Both the position numbers and the translations under genes were made by a program. The notes beneath the pieces are model-generated. The model was not told where the DNA came from, ran no database searches, and saw only the letters and a list, made by a program, of their open reading frames with translations. From contig NZ_LDOV01000018.1 of NCBI RefSeq assembly GCF_001029435.1, positions 52,031 through 116,030 of the forward strand: a stretch of 64,000 bases of DNA, written 5' to 3'. Positions 8,192 to 17,675 of the stretch are shown here, piece after piece. The DNA is from Photobacterium aphoticum. Its GTDB lineage: Bacteria; Pseudomonadota; Gammaproteobacteria; Enterobacterales; Vibrionaceae. The number at the start of each line of letters is the position of its first letter. Positions within the stretch are counted from its first letter, which is position 1.

Positions 8192-10026
8192 TGCAAGAAA
8201 CACAAGACCATCGTTACAGTGTCGGTATCGACTTAGGTACCACACACTGTGTTTTATCGTATGTTGATCTTCAAGACGAAGATGCCACTGTCACTGTTAT
8301 GCCAATTGCACAGCTGACAACACCAGGCCACGTTGAAGAAAAAGATCAGCTTCCTTCTTTCATGTACCAAGCACATGAATCTGAACTTGCGGAAGGCGAT
8401 ACAGCACTGCCTTGGTGTGCAAAACCAAACGCGATTGTGGGTGCCATGGCGCGTAACTTGGGTAGCAAAACCCCTATCCGCCTGATTGCAAGTGCGAAAA
8501 GCTGGCTATGTCACGGTGGCGTAAACCGTCGTGATGCATTCTTGCCACTGAACAGCCCGGAAGAAGTGACCAAAGCGTCTCCATTGGAAGCGACGCGTCA
8601 CTACCTGGAGCACCTTGCAGACGCATGGAACCACCAACACCCTGAAACACCGCTGTTTGATCAGGACGTGACGATCACCGTACCGGCGTCATTCGACCCT
8701 GCGGCGCGTGAACTGACAGCAGAAGCGGCACGTGAAGTGGGCTTCAAGCACATGACACTGCTGGAAGAGCCACAAGCTGCTGTGTACAGCTGGCTGAAAA
8801 ACAACGAAGAAACATGGCGTGACCAGGTAACGGTTGGCGACGTGATTCTGGTGGTCGATATCGGTGGTGGTACCACTGACTTGTCTTTGGTCGCTGTGAC
8901 TGAAGAAGACGGCAACCTAACACTGAACCGTGTAGCTGTGGGCGACCACATCCTGCTAGGTGGTGACAACATGGACTTGGCCCTTGCCTACCGCCTGAAA
9001 ATGAAACTGGCGCAAGAAGGCAAGCAGCTACAGCCATGGCAGATCCAAGCGATCACGCATGCGTGTCGTGACGCGAAAGAAGCCCTACTGAGCGATGCAG
9101 AACTGCAAGCCGTGCCAATCGTGGTACCAAGCCGTGGTTCTAAACTGCTGGGTGGCACGCTTCAAACGGAACTGACACAAGAAGAAGTACAGCAAACGCT
9201 GGTGGAAGGTTTCTTCCCTCGCAACAGCATTGAAGAGCACCCTGTTGAAATGCAGCGCGGCGCGTTGACACAAATGGGTCTGCCGTACGCACAAGATGCA
9301 GCGGTATCTCGTCACGTAGCGGGCTTCCTAAGCCGTCAGTCTTCTGCGGTTGATGAACTGTTTGAGAAATACGAGCAGCTACACGAAGGCTTCATCCGCC
9401 CGACTGCGATTCTGTTTAACGGTGGTGTCCTGAAGTCTGATCTTCTGTCTGATCGCCTGATGTCTATCATCAACAGCTGGCTAACCACAGCGGGCAGCGA
9501 AGAAGCAAAACGCCTGACCGGTCTGGACCTTGACCTTGCTGTAGCAAGCGGCGCGTCTTACTACGGTTCCGTACGTAAAGGTAAAGGCGTACGTATCCGT
9601 GGTGGTATCGCAAGCAGCTACTACGTGGGTATCGAAAGCTCAATGCCTGCTATTCCAGGTATGGAGCCACCGGTTGAAGCGCTATGTGTTGCCCCATTTG
9701 GTATGGAAGAAGGCACACACGCGGATGTACCAAGCCGTGAATTCGGTCTGGTGATCGGTCAGCCAGTACAGTTCAAATTCTTCGGTTCAACGGTTCGCCG
9801 TGAAGATCCAGCAGGTACACACCTTGATTGGTGGCAGCCAGACGAGCTGGAAGAACTGCCAGCCATCCAAGTTACATTGCCTGTGGTTGAAGGCCGTACA
9901 GCGGGCCAAGTTGTGCCGGTACGCCTGGCATCACGTGTGACTGAGCTGGGTACCCTGTGTCTGGAAGCGATTCCGACCGACGGTGGCCAGAAGTGGCAAG
10001 TCGAGTTTGACGTACGCGACAACTAA
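8191..10026 (+). CDS. Hsp70-family (DnaK-like) chaperone
   Basis: 611 residues. The nucleotide-binding domain is intact, with the phosphate-1 loop GIDLGTTHCVLSYVD, the connect segment LLEEPQAAVYSWL, and the phosphate-2 loop DIGGGTTDLSLVAV. A short substrate-binding region follows, without the long lid and acidic tail of DnaK. It is therefore a divergent Hsp70 (HscC/YegD-like class) and not the housekeeping DnaK. It is translationally coupled to DUF2760 and ends at a strong terminator. No dnaJ or grpE gene lies nearby, so a cochaperone is not evident. Confidence 0.88.
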   Translation: MQETQDHRYSVGIDLGTTHCVLSYVDLQDEDATVTVMPIAQLTTPGHVEEKDQLPSFMYQAHESELAEGDTALPWCAKPNAIVGAMARNLGSKTPIRLIASAKSWLCHGGVNRRDAFLPLNSPEEVTKASPLEATRHYLEHLADAWNHQHPETPLFDQDVTITVPASFDPAARELTAEAAREVGFKHMTLLEEPQAAVYSWLKNNEETWRDQVTVGDVILVVDIGGGTTDLSLVAVTEEDGNLTLNRVAVGDHILLGGDNMDLALAYRLKMKLAQEGKQLQPWQIQAITHACRDAKEALLSDAELQAVPIVVPSRGSKLLGGTLQTELTQEEVQQTLVEGFFPRNSIEEHPVEMQRGALTQMGLPYAQDAAVSRHVAGFLSRQSSAVDELFEKYEQLHEGFIRPTAILFNGGVLKSDLLSDRLMSIINSWLTTAGSEEAKRLTGLDLDLAVASGASYYGSVRKGKGVRIRGGIASSYYVGIESSMPAIPGMEPPVEALCVAPFGMEEGTHADVPSREFGLVIGQPVQFKFFGSTVRREDPAGTHLDWWQPDELEELPAIQVTLPVVEGRTAGQVVPVRLASRVTELGTLCLEAIPTDGGQKWQVEFDVRDN

Positions 10027-10034
10027 ACCATCAC

Positions 10035-10062
10035 AAACGGCGCCTCAGGGCGCCGTTTTTTT
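10035..10062 (+). terminator. Intrinsic terminator after the first Hsp70 gene
   Basis: AAACGGCGCC pairs with GGCGCCGTTT around a short loop and is followed by a T run. It separates the DUF2760-Hsp70 pair from the second Hsp70 gene. Confidence 0.9.
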
Positions 10063-10079
10063 ATCTCCCCTATTCTATT

Positions 10080-10131
10080 CGTAAAATCTGTACGTAAAGC
10101 TTGTTCGTAAAGCCCATTCGTAAAGATAAGG
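10080..10131. repeat. Four direct repeats with exact 13-bp period (core CGTAAA)
   Basis: CGTAAA occurs at 10080, 10093, 10106 and 10119, with the following base G in three of the four. The block lies between the terminator of the first Hsp70 gene and the start of the second, about 145 bp upstream of its ATG. It looks like a spaced protein-binding array rather than decayed coding DNA. No known binding consensus is recognised. Confidence 0.75.
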
Positions 10132-10274
10132 TGATGACATCGACACCGTTTGATACAAACACAGTCTGAAATCATAGATTTATCTCCGCGAATGTTGCTA
10201 TACAGCGGTATACTATCGCTAAACTCGGTCATTCCGAATCGCTATACATCGAACGATCTGCTCTGGAGTAATGC

Positions 10275-13109
10275 ATGTCTTCCCCTCGTTTTCTTGTTGG
10301 TATCGACCTTGGCACAACACACACGGTTGTTGCCTACACCCCGATTTCTGACGACCTTGAGTCCAGTCCTATTGCCATTTTTGAAATAGACCAGCTCATC
10401 GCACCGGGGGAAGTGGCCCGCAAACCCCTGCTACCTTCTTTTCGCTATCACCCTGCTGAAGGTGAAATGGATCCGTCACAGCTTGTTCTGCCTTGGGATC
10501 AGCATCCGGTCAGCGGTGACATCAGCTACGCCATTATCGGCGAACTGGCTCGTGAACTGGGCGCAAAAGTCGAAGGCCGCCAAGTAGTGAGTGCGAAGAG
10601 CTGGTTGTCTCACACTGGCGTGGATCGGAATGAAGCAATTCTGCCTTGGTCATCCAATACCAGCGTCAACAAAGTCTCTCCGGTGGTGGCCAGTGCCAGT
10701 TACCTTAACCATGTGCGCCAAGCTTGGGATTACCATCACCCGAATGACAAACTGAACGAACAGGAAGTGGTTGTGACCGTCCCTGCATCCTTTGATGAAG
10801 CGGCACGCGCCCTGACTCTGGAAGCGGCAAAATTGGCCGGTTTAGATAACATTCTGCTGCTCGAGGAGCCACAAGCGGTATGTTACGACTGGTATGCAAG
10901 CAACAAAGCCAATGCAGATACGTTACTGAAAGACATTCCCCTGCTGATGGTGTGCGATGTCGGCGGCGGTACCACAGACCTTAGCTTGATCAAAGTCGGG
11001 ACCAAAGATGGTTCACTGACTCTAGATCGTATCGGCGTGGGCGATCACCTGATGCTGGGCGGTGACAACATCGACCTTGCCCTTGCCCATCTGGCCGAGC
11101 AGCGCCTGCACGGTGCTGATAAAAAGCTGAGCGCGGCCGCCCTGTCTAAGCTAATCCAGCAAACCCGTAAGGTGAAAGAGAAGCTGCTGTCAGGCAATGC
11201 CCCTGATACCGCAAAAGTGACCATGCTAGGCAGCGGCTCACGTTTGATTGGTGGCTCAAAAAGCGTGGATTTAACCCGTGATGAAGTCCACCAAGTGGCA
11301 TTAGAGGGTTTCTTCCCTCTCACCGCCTTTGATGATCAACCTAACCAGCGCCAAGCCGCCGTGGTCGAATTTGGCCTGCCTTATGCGGCCGACCCGGCCA
11401 TCAGCAAACACATGGCACAGTTCATTGAACTGCACGACACCGTATGTCGTGACTCTTTTGCCGCACAAGGGATCAACATTTCTCCGTCACAACCGGCCAT
11501 TCCCGTCGCCGTGCTGCTAAACGGTGGTGTATTTAATAGCCCGTTGTTGTCTGAGCGCGTGCTGTCTACGTTCTCAGCATGGCGCGGTCAACCTGTCGCG
11601 GAGCTAAGCAACCCACATCCGGATTTAGCTGTCGCCTACGGTGCCGTCGCGTATGCCAAAGCCCGACATGGTGCACAGCTGAAAATTGGTGGCGGCTCCG
11701 CCCGCTCCTTCTTCTTGGTCTTAGAAGGCAAAAAGAAAGCCAAACAAGGCCTGTGCATTCTGCCAAAGGGCCTGGATGAGGGCACCGAGATCCGCCTGAA
11801 AGATCGCAAGTTTGCCCTGACATTGGGTGAGCCTGTGCGTTTTAACCTGATGTCATCTACCGATGATACGCACACGCAGGCGGGGGGCTTGTACACGCTG
11901 GATGCTGACAGTTTCGTCGCGCTGCCACCGTTTATCGCCACGCTCGACAGTGAAACCGATCGTAGCGAATTAGCCGCCAACCAAAAAGAACGCGAAGAAG
12001 TGACGCTGGCCTGCCAGTTAACGGAAGTGGGTACCCTACAAATCGAATGTGTCAGCATTCATGATGAAAACAAACGCTGGAAAGTGGAATTCGCGATCCG
12101 CAAAGACATCGCCAAACTGAATCAAGGCAAGCATGACGGCACACTGGCCGAGTCTGCCCTGCCCGCTCACATGGATGACGCCATTGCACTCGTGAAACAA
12201 GCGTATGGTGGTAGCACTAAAAATGCCGATGCAAACGCCATTAAAACGCTGCGAAACCAACTAGAAAAACGTCTGGGTAAACGCGATAACTGGGAAACCC
12301 CTTGTTTGCGTGCACTGGCTGATTCTTTGCTAGAAAGTAAAAAGCGTCGTCGCCGTTCTGATATTCACGAACGCAACTGGCTGAAGCTAACAGGCTTTGC
12401 GCTGCGTCCGGGCTTTGGTTACCCAACCGATGACTGGCGTATGGAACAAGTGTGGGCGTTATATCAGCATGGGATCCAGTTCAATACCAACACCCAAACC
12501 TGGAGTGACTGGTGGACATTCTGGCGCCGTGTGGCCGGTGGTCTGAGCCAAGAGCAGCAATTGGTGATCTACAAAGACATCGCCAAATACATCAACCCAA
12601 GCGCGACCCGTGACAGCAAGCTGGCAAAAGAAATGCAAGAGCGCAGCTACGAAGACATGGTACGTCTTGCAGCGTCATTAGAGAACCTACCGTTCGATAA
12701 GAAACTGCAGCTCATTGAGTGGATTTTTGGTCGCTTACAGAAAACCCAATACTCGCAAGCACATTGGTGGGCGATTGGTCGTATCGGTACGCGCAGTCCT
12801 TTCTATGGCAGTGCGCACAACCTACTGACACCACAGCACGTGGCGTTCTGTCTACCTGAATTGATGGATTTTGACTGGCGTAAAGATCCAAACATCGCGT
12901 TCGCCGCCGTAATGATGTGTCGTATGACTGGCGACCGAACGTTGGATATTGATGACACGAATCGTGATGCTGTGATCAAAAAACTGAAGGCCAGCAAAGT
13001 GCCTGAAAGTTGGATTGAAATGGTCTCATCAGTGAAGGTATTAACGGAAAGCGAAACCAAACGCGTGTTCGGTGATGCTTTACCAACAGGATTACGCTTA
13101 ATCGATTAA
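10275..13109 (+). CDS. Hsp70-family chaperone with long C-terminal extension (DUF3731 type)
   Basis: 944 residues. Residues 1 to about 590 are an Hsp70 with GIDLGTTHTVVAYTP, LLLEEPQAVCYDWY and DVGGGTTDLSLIKV, parallel to the preceding gene. From about residue 600 to the end it carries an additional helical domain rich in Trp (RVAGGLSQEQQL, HWWAIGRIGTRSPFYGS), matching my memory of the DUF3731 domain found only on such Hsp70 proteins. GGAG lies 6 bp before the ATG at 10275; an ATG at 10271 is out of frame. The paired short and long Hsp70 proteins with DUF2760 probably work as one chaperone unit. Substrate is unknown. Confidence 0.88.
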   Translation: MSSPRFLVGIDLGTTHTVVAYTPISDDLESSPIAIFEIDQLIAPGEVARKPLLPSFRYHPAEGEMDPSQLVLPWDQHPVSGDISYAIIGELARELGAKVEGRQVVSAKSWLSHTGVDRNEAILPWSSNTSVNKVSPVVASASYLNHVRQAWDYHHPNDKLNEQEVVVTVPASFDEAARALTLEAAKLAGLDNILLLEEPQAVCYDWYASNKANADTLLKDIPLLMVCDVGGGTTDLSLIKVGTKDGSLTLDRIGVGDHLMLGGDNIDLALAHLAEQRLHGADKKLSAAALSKLIQQTRKVKEKLLSGNAPDTAKVTMLGSGSRLIGGSKSVDLTRDEVHQVALEGFFPLTAFDDQPNQRQAAVVEFGLPYAADPAISKHMAQFIELHDTVCRDSFAAQGINISPSQPAIPVAVLLNGGVFNSPLLSERVLSTFSAWRGQPVAELSNPHPDLAVAYGAVAYAKARHGAQLKIGGGSARSFFLVLEGKKKAKQGLCILPKGLDEGTEIRLKDRKFALTLGEPVRFNLMSSTDDTHTQAGGLYTLDADSFVALPPFIATLDSETDRSELAANQKEREEVTLACQLTEVGTLQIECVSIHDENKRWKVEFAIRKDIAKLNQGKHDGTLAESALPAHMDDAIALVKQAYGGSTKNADANAIKTLRNQLEKRLGKRDNWETPCLRALADSLLESKKRRRRSDIHERNWLKLTGFALRPGFGYPTDDWRMEQVWALYQHGIQFNTNTQTWSDWWTFWRRVAGGLSQEQQLVIYKDIAKYINPSATRDSKLAKEMQERSYEDMVRLAASLENLPFDKKLQLIEWIFGRLQKTQYSQAHWWAIGRIGTRSPFYGSAHNLLTPQHVAFCLPELMDFDWRKDPNIAFAAVMMCRMTGDRTLDIDDTNRDAVIKKLKASKVPESWIEMVSSVKVLTESETKRVFGDALPTGLRLID

Positions 13110-13214
13110 GGTTCTGTTAGGGTTCGGCTGGTAATCTCAAAGACATAAATGAGAACGAATTTTTGATTCTTTAGCACTTTGCTTTGTAATTTTTTGTCTA
13201 GCGAGTATTACCAC

Positions 13215-13418
13215 ATGAACCGTACACAATATCAGATTATTGCGCAGCGGATTTTCAAATCTGAGAACCAGCGTGTTGCCGTTGAAGCTGTCATTTTTGA
13301 AGGCCTGTCAAGTTACGAGGCTGAAAAACGCTTTGACGTACCAAAAGGTACTTTGTCACGTAACGTACGTAAGTACAAACGTGAGGTTCAATATCTTCAG
13401 AGCGTCGTTGCAGCTTAG
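13215..13418 (+). CDS. 67-residue helix-turn-helix protein (TrfB/KorA-like)
   Basis: From the ATG at 13215 the protein is 67 residues; a TTG 12 codons upstream is less likely. The core (VAVEAVIFEGLSSYEAEKRF then VPKGTLSRNVRKYK) is a clear helix-turn-helix resembling the DNA-binding part of TrfB/KorA proteins. It follows the long Hsp70 gene by about 105 bp in the same direction and has its own terminator. A regulator of this locus is possible but unproven. Confidence 0.7.
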   Translation: MNRTQYQIIAQRIFKSENQRVAVEAVIFEGLSSYEAEKRFDVPKGTLSRNVRKYKREVQYLQSVVAA

Positions 13419-13440
13419 CTGCCACGGTTGAACATATAAA

Positions 13441-13473
13441 AAACGGAGAGTCTTCATTACTCTCCGTTTTTTT
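13441..13473 (+). terminator. Intrinsic terminator after the small HTH gene
   Basis: AAACGGAGAG pairs with CTCTCCGTTT around a 9- to 10-nt loop, then a run of T. It can serve transcription from the left; an A-rich left arm also lets it act for the convergent ABC permease operon. Confidence 0.9.
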
Positions 13474-13526
13474 ATACGTATATTACAGGTTCCGAAAGGC
13501 TCCGTGAGGTTCAGTAAGTAGTGATA

Positions 13527-14372
13527 TCACACCGCTTTAGTGGCATCATCGCGGCCTCGCAACCAGCAACTTACCCAGAACAAACCCACACCACCAAGCA
13601 ACATGCCACCATTGGCAAACCAACCAAAATCAAGGTATGTGTTAAGCGCAGACTCACTCATTAATACGTCCACCGGCAATCCATAGAAAGCTGAAAACTG
13701 ACTGCCTAGCTCACCGTTGCCCGTGATTTGGAACAACGCAATTTTAATGAGGATAATGGCAAACATCACGCTCAGTAACGGGTAACGGGTCAACTGTGAA
13801 ACCACCAGTAAACCACACGCCAGCGGGAATAGCGCAAGACTCATCATCGCCAGCGTACCGATAAACTGCCCCCAGTGCACAAGGATATTTGGCAGGGAAA
13901 TTTGCCACGACTGCATCATATCGGCCGGCAACCACATAGACGCCATCAACCACACAATGAAATCAGAAAAGGCCAATAAAGCCGACGCAATCACCGGCAC
14001 CAGCACAAGAATAAAGGCAAGCTTGGCAGCGATCGTGAGGTAATCAGACACTGGCATGGAGCGCCAAAACATTAAAGTGCCTTCCTCCTTTTCTTTACGT
14101 AGCGTTTTAGGCACATAAATCATGAATAAGATAAGATACAGCATCCCGGCAATCAGCTCATTTAATTTACCGATTAACCCCGTAAAGCCATCACTGCGTA
14201 GCCCCCAATCAATCACACCGTTACCGGTCGACTGAATAGAAATCGTCGCGTTATCGCTCATCATGACAAACGCAAAATTCAATACGGCAAATAAAGCGAG
14301 AAAAAGTGGCAACTTCACCACAATACGGTATTCCCACAATTCTTTTTGCAATAAGGTCAGAAATGCTTTCAT
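13527..14372 (-). CDS. ABC-2 type transporter permease
   Basis: 281 residues with about six predicted membrane spans (for example LFLALFAVLNFAFVMM near the start, MLYLILFMIYVP, IAAKLAFILVLVPVIASALL, LLSVMFAIILIKIALF). The start overlaps the stop of the ATPase gene by one base (TAATG). The pair forms a two-component exporter in the inner membrane. The substrate is not evident; similar pairs export peptides or lantibiotics, or act in envelope stress. Confidence 0.85.
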   Translation of the reverse strand: MKAFLTLLQKELWEYRIVVKLPLFLALFAVLNFAFVMMSDNATISIQSTGNGVIDWGLRSDGFTGLIGKLNELIAGMLYLILFMIYVPKTLRKEKEEGTLMFWRSMPVSDYLTIAAKLAFILVLVPVIASALLAFSDFIVWLMASMWLPADMMQSWQISLPNILVHWGQFIGTLAMMSLALFPLACGLLVVSQLTRYPLLSVMFAIILIKIALFQITGNGELGSQFSAFYGLPVDVLMSESALNTYLDFGWFANGGMLLGGVGLFWVSCWLRGRDDATKAV

Positions 14373-15223
14373 TATGCCCCCTGCTGAACAGCAATAAAGA
14401 TTTCAGCTAACGTCGGGCAAGAAACCTCACCTAATGTCGCCAATTTTTCCGGACGCGCCTGTTCAAAATACGCCGTCATGCCCTGCTGTTCTTGCTGAAC
14501 ATAAATCGGTTTTGCGGTTTCCGCCATTTTCATTTTATCGGCAGGTACTGCGACCTTTGCATACCTTGTCGTCACCTCATCCAAGGTGCCCGCGCAAACC
14601 ACTTTCCCTTGTTTCAACATCAGCACGTCGGTCAGCAAATGTGCAATTTCATTCACTTCATGACTGGCAATAATCAAGGCTCGATCGCCGGCTTTAAACC
14701 ATGCCATCAGTTGCTGGTAAAAGCGTTCGCGAAACAATAAATCCAACCCTAATGTGGGCTCATCCAATATTAAGACACGTGCGTGTGAAGACATGATCAA
14801 CGCTAAATGCAATTGCACCTTCATGCCTTTTGACAGCTTAGCGATTTTGATTTTCGGCTGAATATCCGTTTGCGCTAAATACTCATACGCCCGCATCGCA
14901 TCGAATTTCGGATGCAGGCCTGCCATATATTGAATAATCTGTTTAACCGTCATCCATTCCGGCAATAAGGCAGCATCAGAAATATAGGCTAAATCGCGTA
15001 CTATAGTCACACGGTGTTTTTGAGGATCTAAACCAAAAACCTGCAATTGCCCATCATACGGGTGAGAGCCTAATAAGCTCTTTATTAATGTCGATTTTCC
15101 CGCGCCATTGTGACCCAGCAGCCCCAACACCTGACCCGCTTGTATATGCAGATCAACCCCCATCAACGCTCGGTAACGGCCATATGACTTTCCCAGTTGA
15201 TGTGCTTGAATCAAGGTTTCCAC
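14372..15223 (-). CDS. ABC transporter ATP-binding protein
   Basis: 283 residues. It contains Walker A (GLLGHNGAGKSTLIK), the signature helix LSKGMKVQLHLAL in place of canonical LSGGQ, Walker B (VLILDEPTLGLD) and the H-loop (IIASHEVNEI). It energises the overlapping permease gene. The start is a GTG at 15223 with AAGGTAAA upstream. The LSKGM signature is the one seen in YtrB/EcsA-like exporters. No GntR regulator accompanies it here. Confidence 0.88.
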   Translation of the reverse strand: METLIQAHQLGKSYGRYRALMGVDLHIQAGQVLGLLGHNGAGKSTLIKSLLGSHPYDGQLQVFGLDPQKHRVTIVRDLAYISDAALLPEWMTVKQIIQYMAGLHPKFDAMRAYEYLAQTDIQPKIKIAKLSKGMKVQLHLALIMSSHARVLILDEPTLGLDLLFRERFYQQLMAWFKAGDRALIIASHEVNEIAHLLTDVLMLKQGKVVCAGTLDEVTTRYAKVAVPADKMKMAETAKPIYVQQEQQGMTAYFEQARPEKLATLGEVSCPTLAEIFIAVQQGA

Positions 15224-15718
15224 AATGTTTTACCTTATAGTTATTGTCGTACGTAAGTATTTCCCGTACCGAAACAGATTTCTCAAGTGCCCTAGTGTAT
15301 TACAACGCGTTTATTGTTCAGCAACGGTTTAGATAACTGTTAACTCTCTCGCATATCGCCACACAATATCACGCTGACATTTACATTTTAAATATGAGAA
15401 ACAAGAAAAGTGCGCCAGGAAACCGGGCACACTAAAGAGGCTGGATAATTGCTCTGAGCATTGACGGGGTATGTCACGGCAGAGACTTACAGCAACACGT
15501 GCTGATTACACAATGAATACAGAGATACTTTACACCAGGTGTGCATATTCTCAGGCTAGCCTTTTCGAAGACTGACTTTATTATGGCAGACATAGACGTC
15601 GCTTTTTTTAGACAGTCGAACAGTGATTAGACCCATTGGGCTTAATACACTAAGCATAGCTTTTCATTGCTATAAATTTGGGGTAGCTGGCAATATTATA
15701 TATGCACAGTGTTTGATA
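15224..15718. other. Intergenic region, nothing recognised
   Basis: About 495 bp lie between the ABC operon and the next minus-strand gene. I read all six frames for short proteins and looked for hairpins with T runs and found nothing I can support. The promoter of the ABC operon should lie near 15230-15290. Confidence 0.4.
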
Positions 15719-16021
15719 TTATTCACTCTTTTCTAGCAATTCTTCTGGATGAACGCCGTCTTTTTCCATTTGAGCCAGAATTTCCGTCATGCGAACTTGA
15801 CGGGCTTCGTCTTTAAATTCGTGAAGAACAGCAATCAGGTTATTAATCTTATGAAGAGGCATACGCTTAATCACTGCTTTCTGACGACCCGGTACTTCGT
15901 CCGCGAAATCAATCAGCATTTGACGGTAGTCAGCGCGCTCTTCTTTTACTGAACCTGTTTTTGTATCAACGTTTTTTAGCATAGCTGATAATGCTTTTTC
16001 AGCAGCCGCAAAATTATCCAT
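15719..16021 (-). CDS. Hypothetical protein, 100 residues
   Basis: A soluble, charged and mostly helical small protein (for example VKEERADYRQMLIDFADEV and MPLHKINNLIAVLHEFKDEA). It has no signal peptide, membrane segment or recognised motif. Codon use looks like that of neighbouring core genes, so it is probably real. I do not recognise the family. It stands alone, with AT-rich intergenic DNA on both sides. Confidence 0.6.
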   Translation of the reverse strand: MDNFAAAEKALSAMLKNVDTKTGSVKEERADYRQMLIDFADEVPGRQKAVIKRMPLHKINNLIAVLHEFKDEARQVRMTEILAQMEKDGVHPEELLEKSE

Positions 16022-16467
16022 GAATATGACCTCTTAAACCGAATGCTTCGTTTGTGTCCGCAGGTTTGGCATTACGCCAATAATCAAATACAGCAGTACA
16101 CACGGCAATCGAAAATGATGACGAATAAAAATATCTCAACAGAGAGAGAAAATCTCTGCAATATTGAACCACATACGATGCAGATCACTGATTCGTTTGA
16201 AAGCAAAGGTTGTGGCAATAGCTGAAGACCACACAAGGCAGATGCGCCGATGATACCTCTTGTTTCCAAGTATGTGAACTTAAATTTTCTTGAATTTATC
16301 ACCACTCATTACGGACAGAAAAGTGCTGAGAGATACCCATACCAAGTAGTGTGGTTCAGACTTTTCACTTTAGCAACTTGTTAAACATAAGACGGCAGAA
16401 TATGTCTTCCCCCCTTACTCCACCATTTTGCTAACACTGAGGTATAATAAGTTTTCAATATTTACTT
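16022..16467. other. Divergent intergenic region with a probable promoter for the RNase T2 gene
   Basis: No gene is seen in about 445 bp. A perfect TATAAT lies at 16443-16448, just upstream of the RNase gene; the -35 region is poor. A transcript starting near 16455 would leave only a very short leader before the GTG at 16468. Confidence 0.4.
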
Positions 16468-16485
16468 GTGACCATTCTTTTTCTA

Positions 16486-17481
16486 ATGACCATACGAAAA
16501 CTGAATCTCAGCGCCCTACTGGCGCTTTGTACTTTACTCTCTCCTTCTACTGTTGCGTCAGTCAAAGTCTCAGGACACTTTGTCGCAACCGAAGCCTGTC
16601 CGGTATATCAATCTATTAAAAAGAAAACCAACCCAGGCAATCATAAAACCGAACCCGGCACCCGCTATCCGGCCCTTTTTTTGAATAAACCCAATGGCGA
16701 TTGGGTACAGATCCGAGTTCCTCAGGCCCAACCCGACACCCGATGGGTCAACACTGAATGTGGGCAATCAGCATTCACGCAAGGAGCAGGCAAGCAACAA
16801 GCCGGTGCCACGAATAAACCGACCAAAGCGCAGCAATGCCAAACAAAAGGACTACAAGACTCTTATGTTTTAGCGGTCAGCTGGCAGCCTGGCTTTTGTG
16901 AACACAGCAAAGGCAGCGCGAAAAAACCTGAGTGTGCCGCGCTGCTTAAAGGGAAACGCACCACACATAACCTGACCCTGCATGGCTTATGGCCAAATAA
17001 ACGCGCTTGCGGCACCAAATACGGCTACTGCGAGCCGAATAATAAAATGCAATTATCGGCCAGTACCATCAAGACCATTGCACCGTGGATGCCAAACTTC
17101 TATTACGAGAACGATTTTGGGGCATATCAGTGGAAAAAGCACGGTACCTGTCAAACCCGCGATGATGATACCTATTTCCTGCTCGCAGCAGATCTTGTCA
17201 AACAAGTCGACAACTCTGCCATTGGCCAGTACATCAAAGCCAATATTGGCCAGACAGTAAACGTAAAGCAATTTCAGCGTCACCTGAATAGCACCCTTGG
17301 CACTCAAGCCACGCAACGTATTCAATTATCATGTATAAACAAACGCTACCTGCAAGAAGTACGTATTACGCTGGGTAACGACTTTGAACGTTATACGTCA
17401 TTGACGGATAAACTGGATGCGGCTCCCAAAGCGCGGAATTTCCAAGGAAACTGCTCTGCCACCATACATATTGAAGACTAA
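16486..17481 (+). CDS. Secreted ribonuclease T2 family protein with N-terminal extension
   Basis: 331 residues from the ATG at 16486, chosen because it gives a clean signal peptide (MTIRKLNLSALLALCTLLS); a GTG at 16468 would add six residues. Residues about 30-95 look like a small SH3-like domain. The RNase T2 domain follows, with both catalytic blocks: LTLHGLWPN and WKKHGTC, each holding the active histidine. Eight or more cysteines suit a periplasmic or secreted protein. The enzyme cleaves RNA through 2',3'-cyclic phosphates, like E. coli RNase I, and probably serves nucleotide scavenging. The N-terminal extension is not part of E. coli Rna. Confidence 0.9.
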   Translation: MTIRKLNLSALLALCTLLSPSTVASVKVSGHFVATEACPVYQSIKKKTNPGNHKTEPGTRYPALFLNKPNGDWVQIRVPQAQPDTRWVNTECGQSAFTQGAGKQQAGATNKPTKAQQCQTKGLQDSYVLAVSWQPGFCEHSKGSAKKPECAALLKGKRTTHNLTLHGLWPNKRACGTKYGYCEPNNKMQLSASTIKTIAPWMPNFYYENDFGAYQWKKHGTCQTRDDDTYFLLAADLVKQVDNSAIGQYIKANIGQTVNVKQFQRHLNSTLGTQATQRIQLSCINKRYLQEVRITLGNDFERYTSLTDKLDAAPKARNFQGNCSATIHIED

Positions 17482-17675
17482 AGCCACTGCGTAACGAAGC
17501 ATATCGGCAATGAGACACCGTCACTTCCAATCACACCTTGCCTTGCTGTATTTTTGAGCAAGGCAAGGCCACGATAAGCAGAATATGAGAGTTCGGTAGG
17601 ATTTCTCATATTCCCTCTCTTGCATTCTGATCTGGCTTTTGTACACTGAAGACATTGATTGCTAAAGCAATAAAT

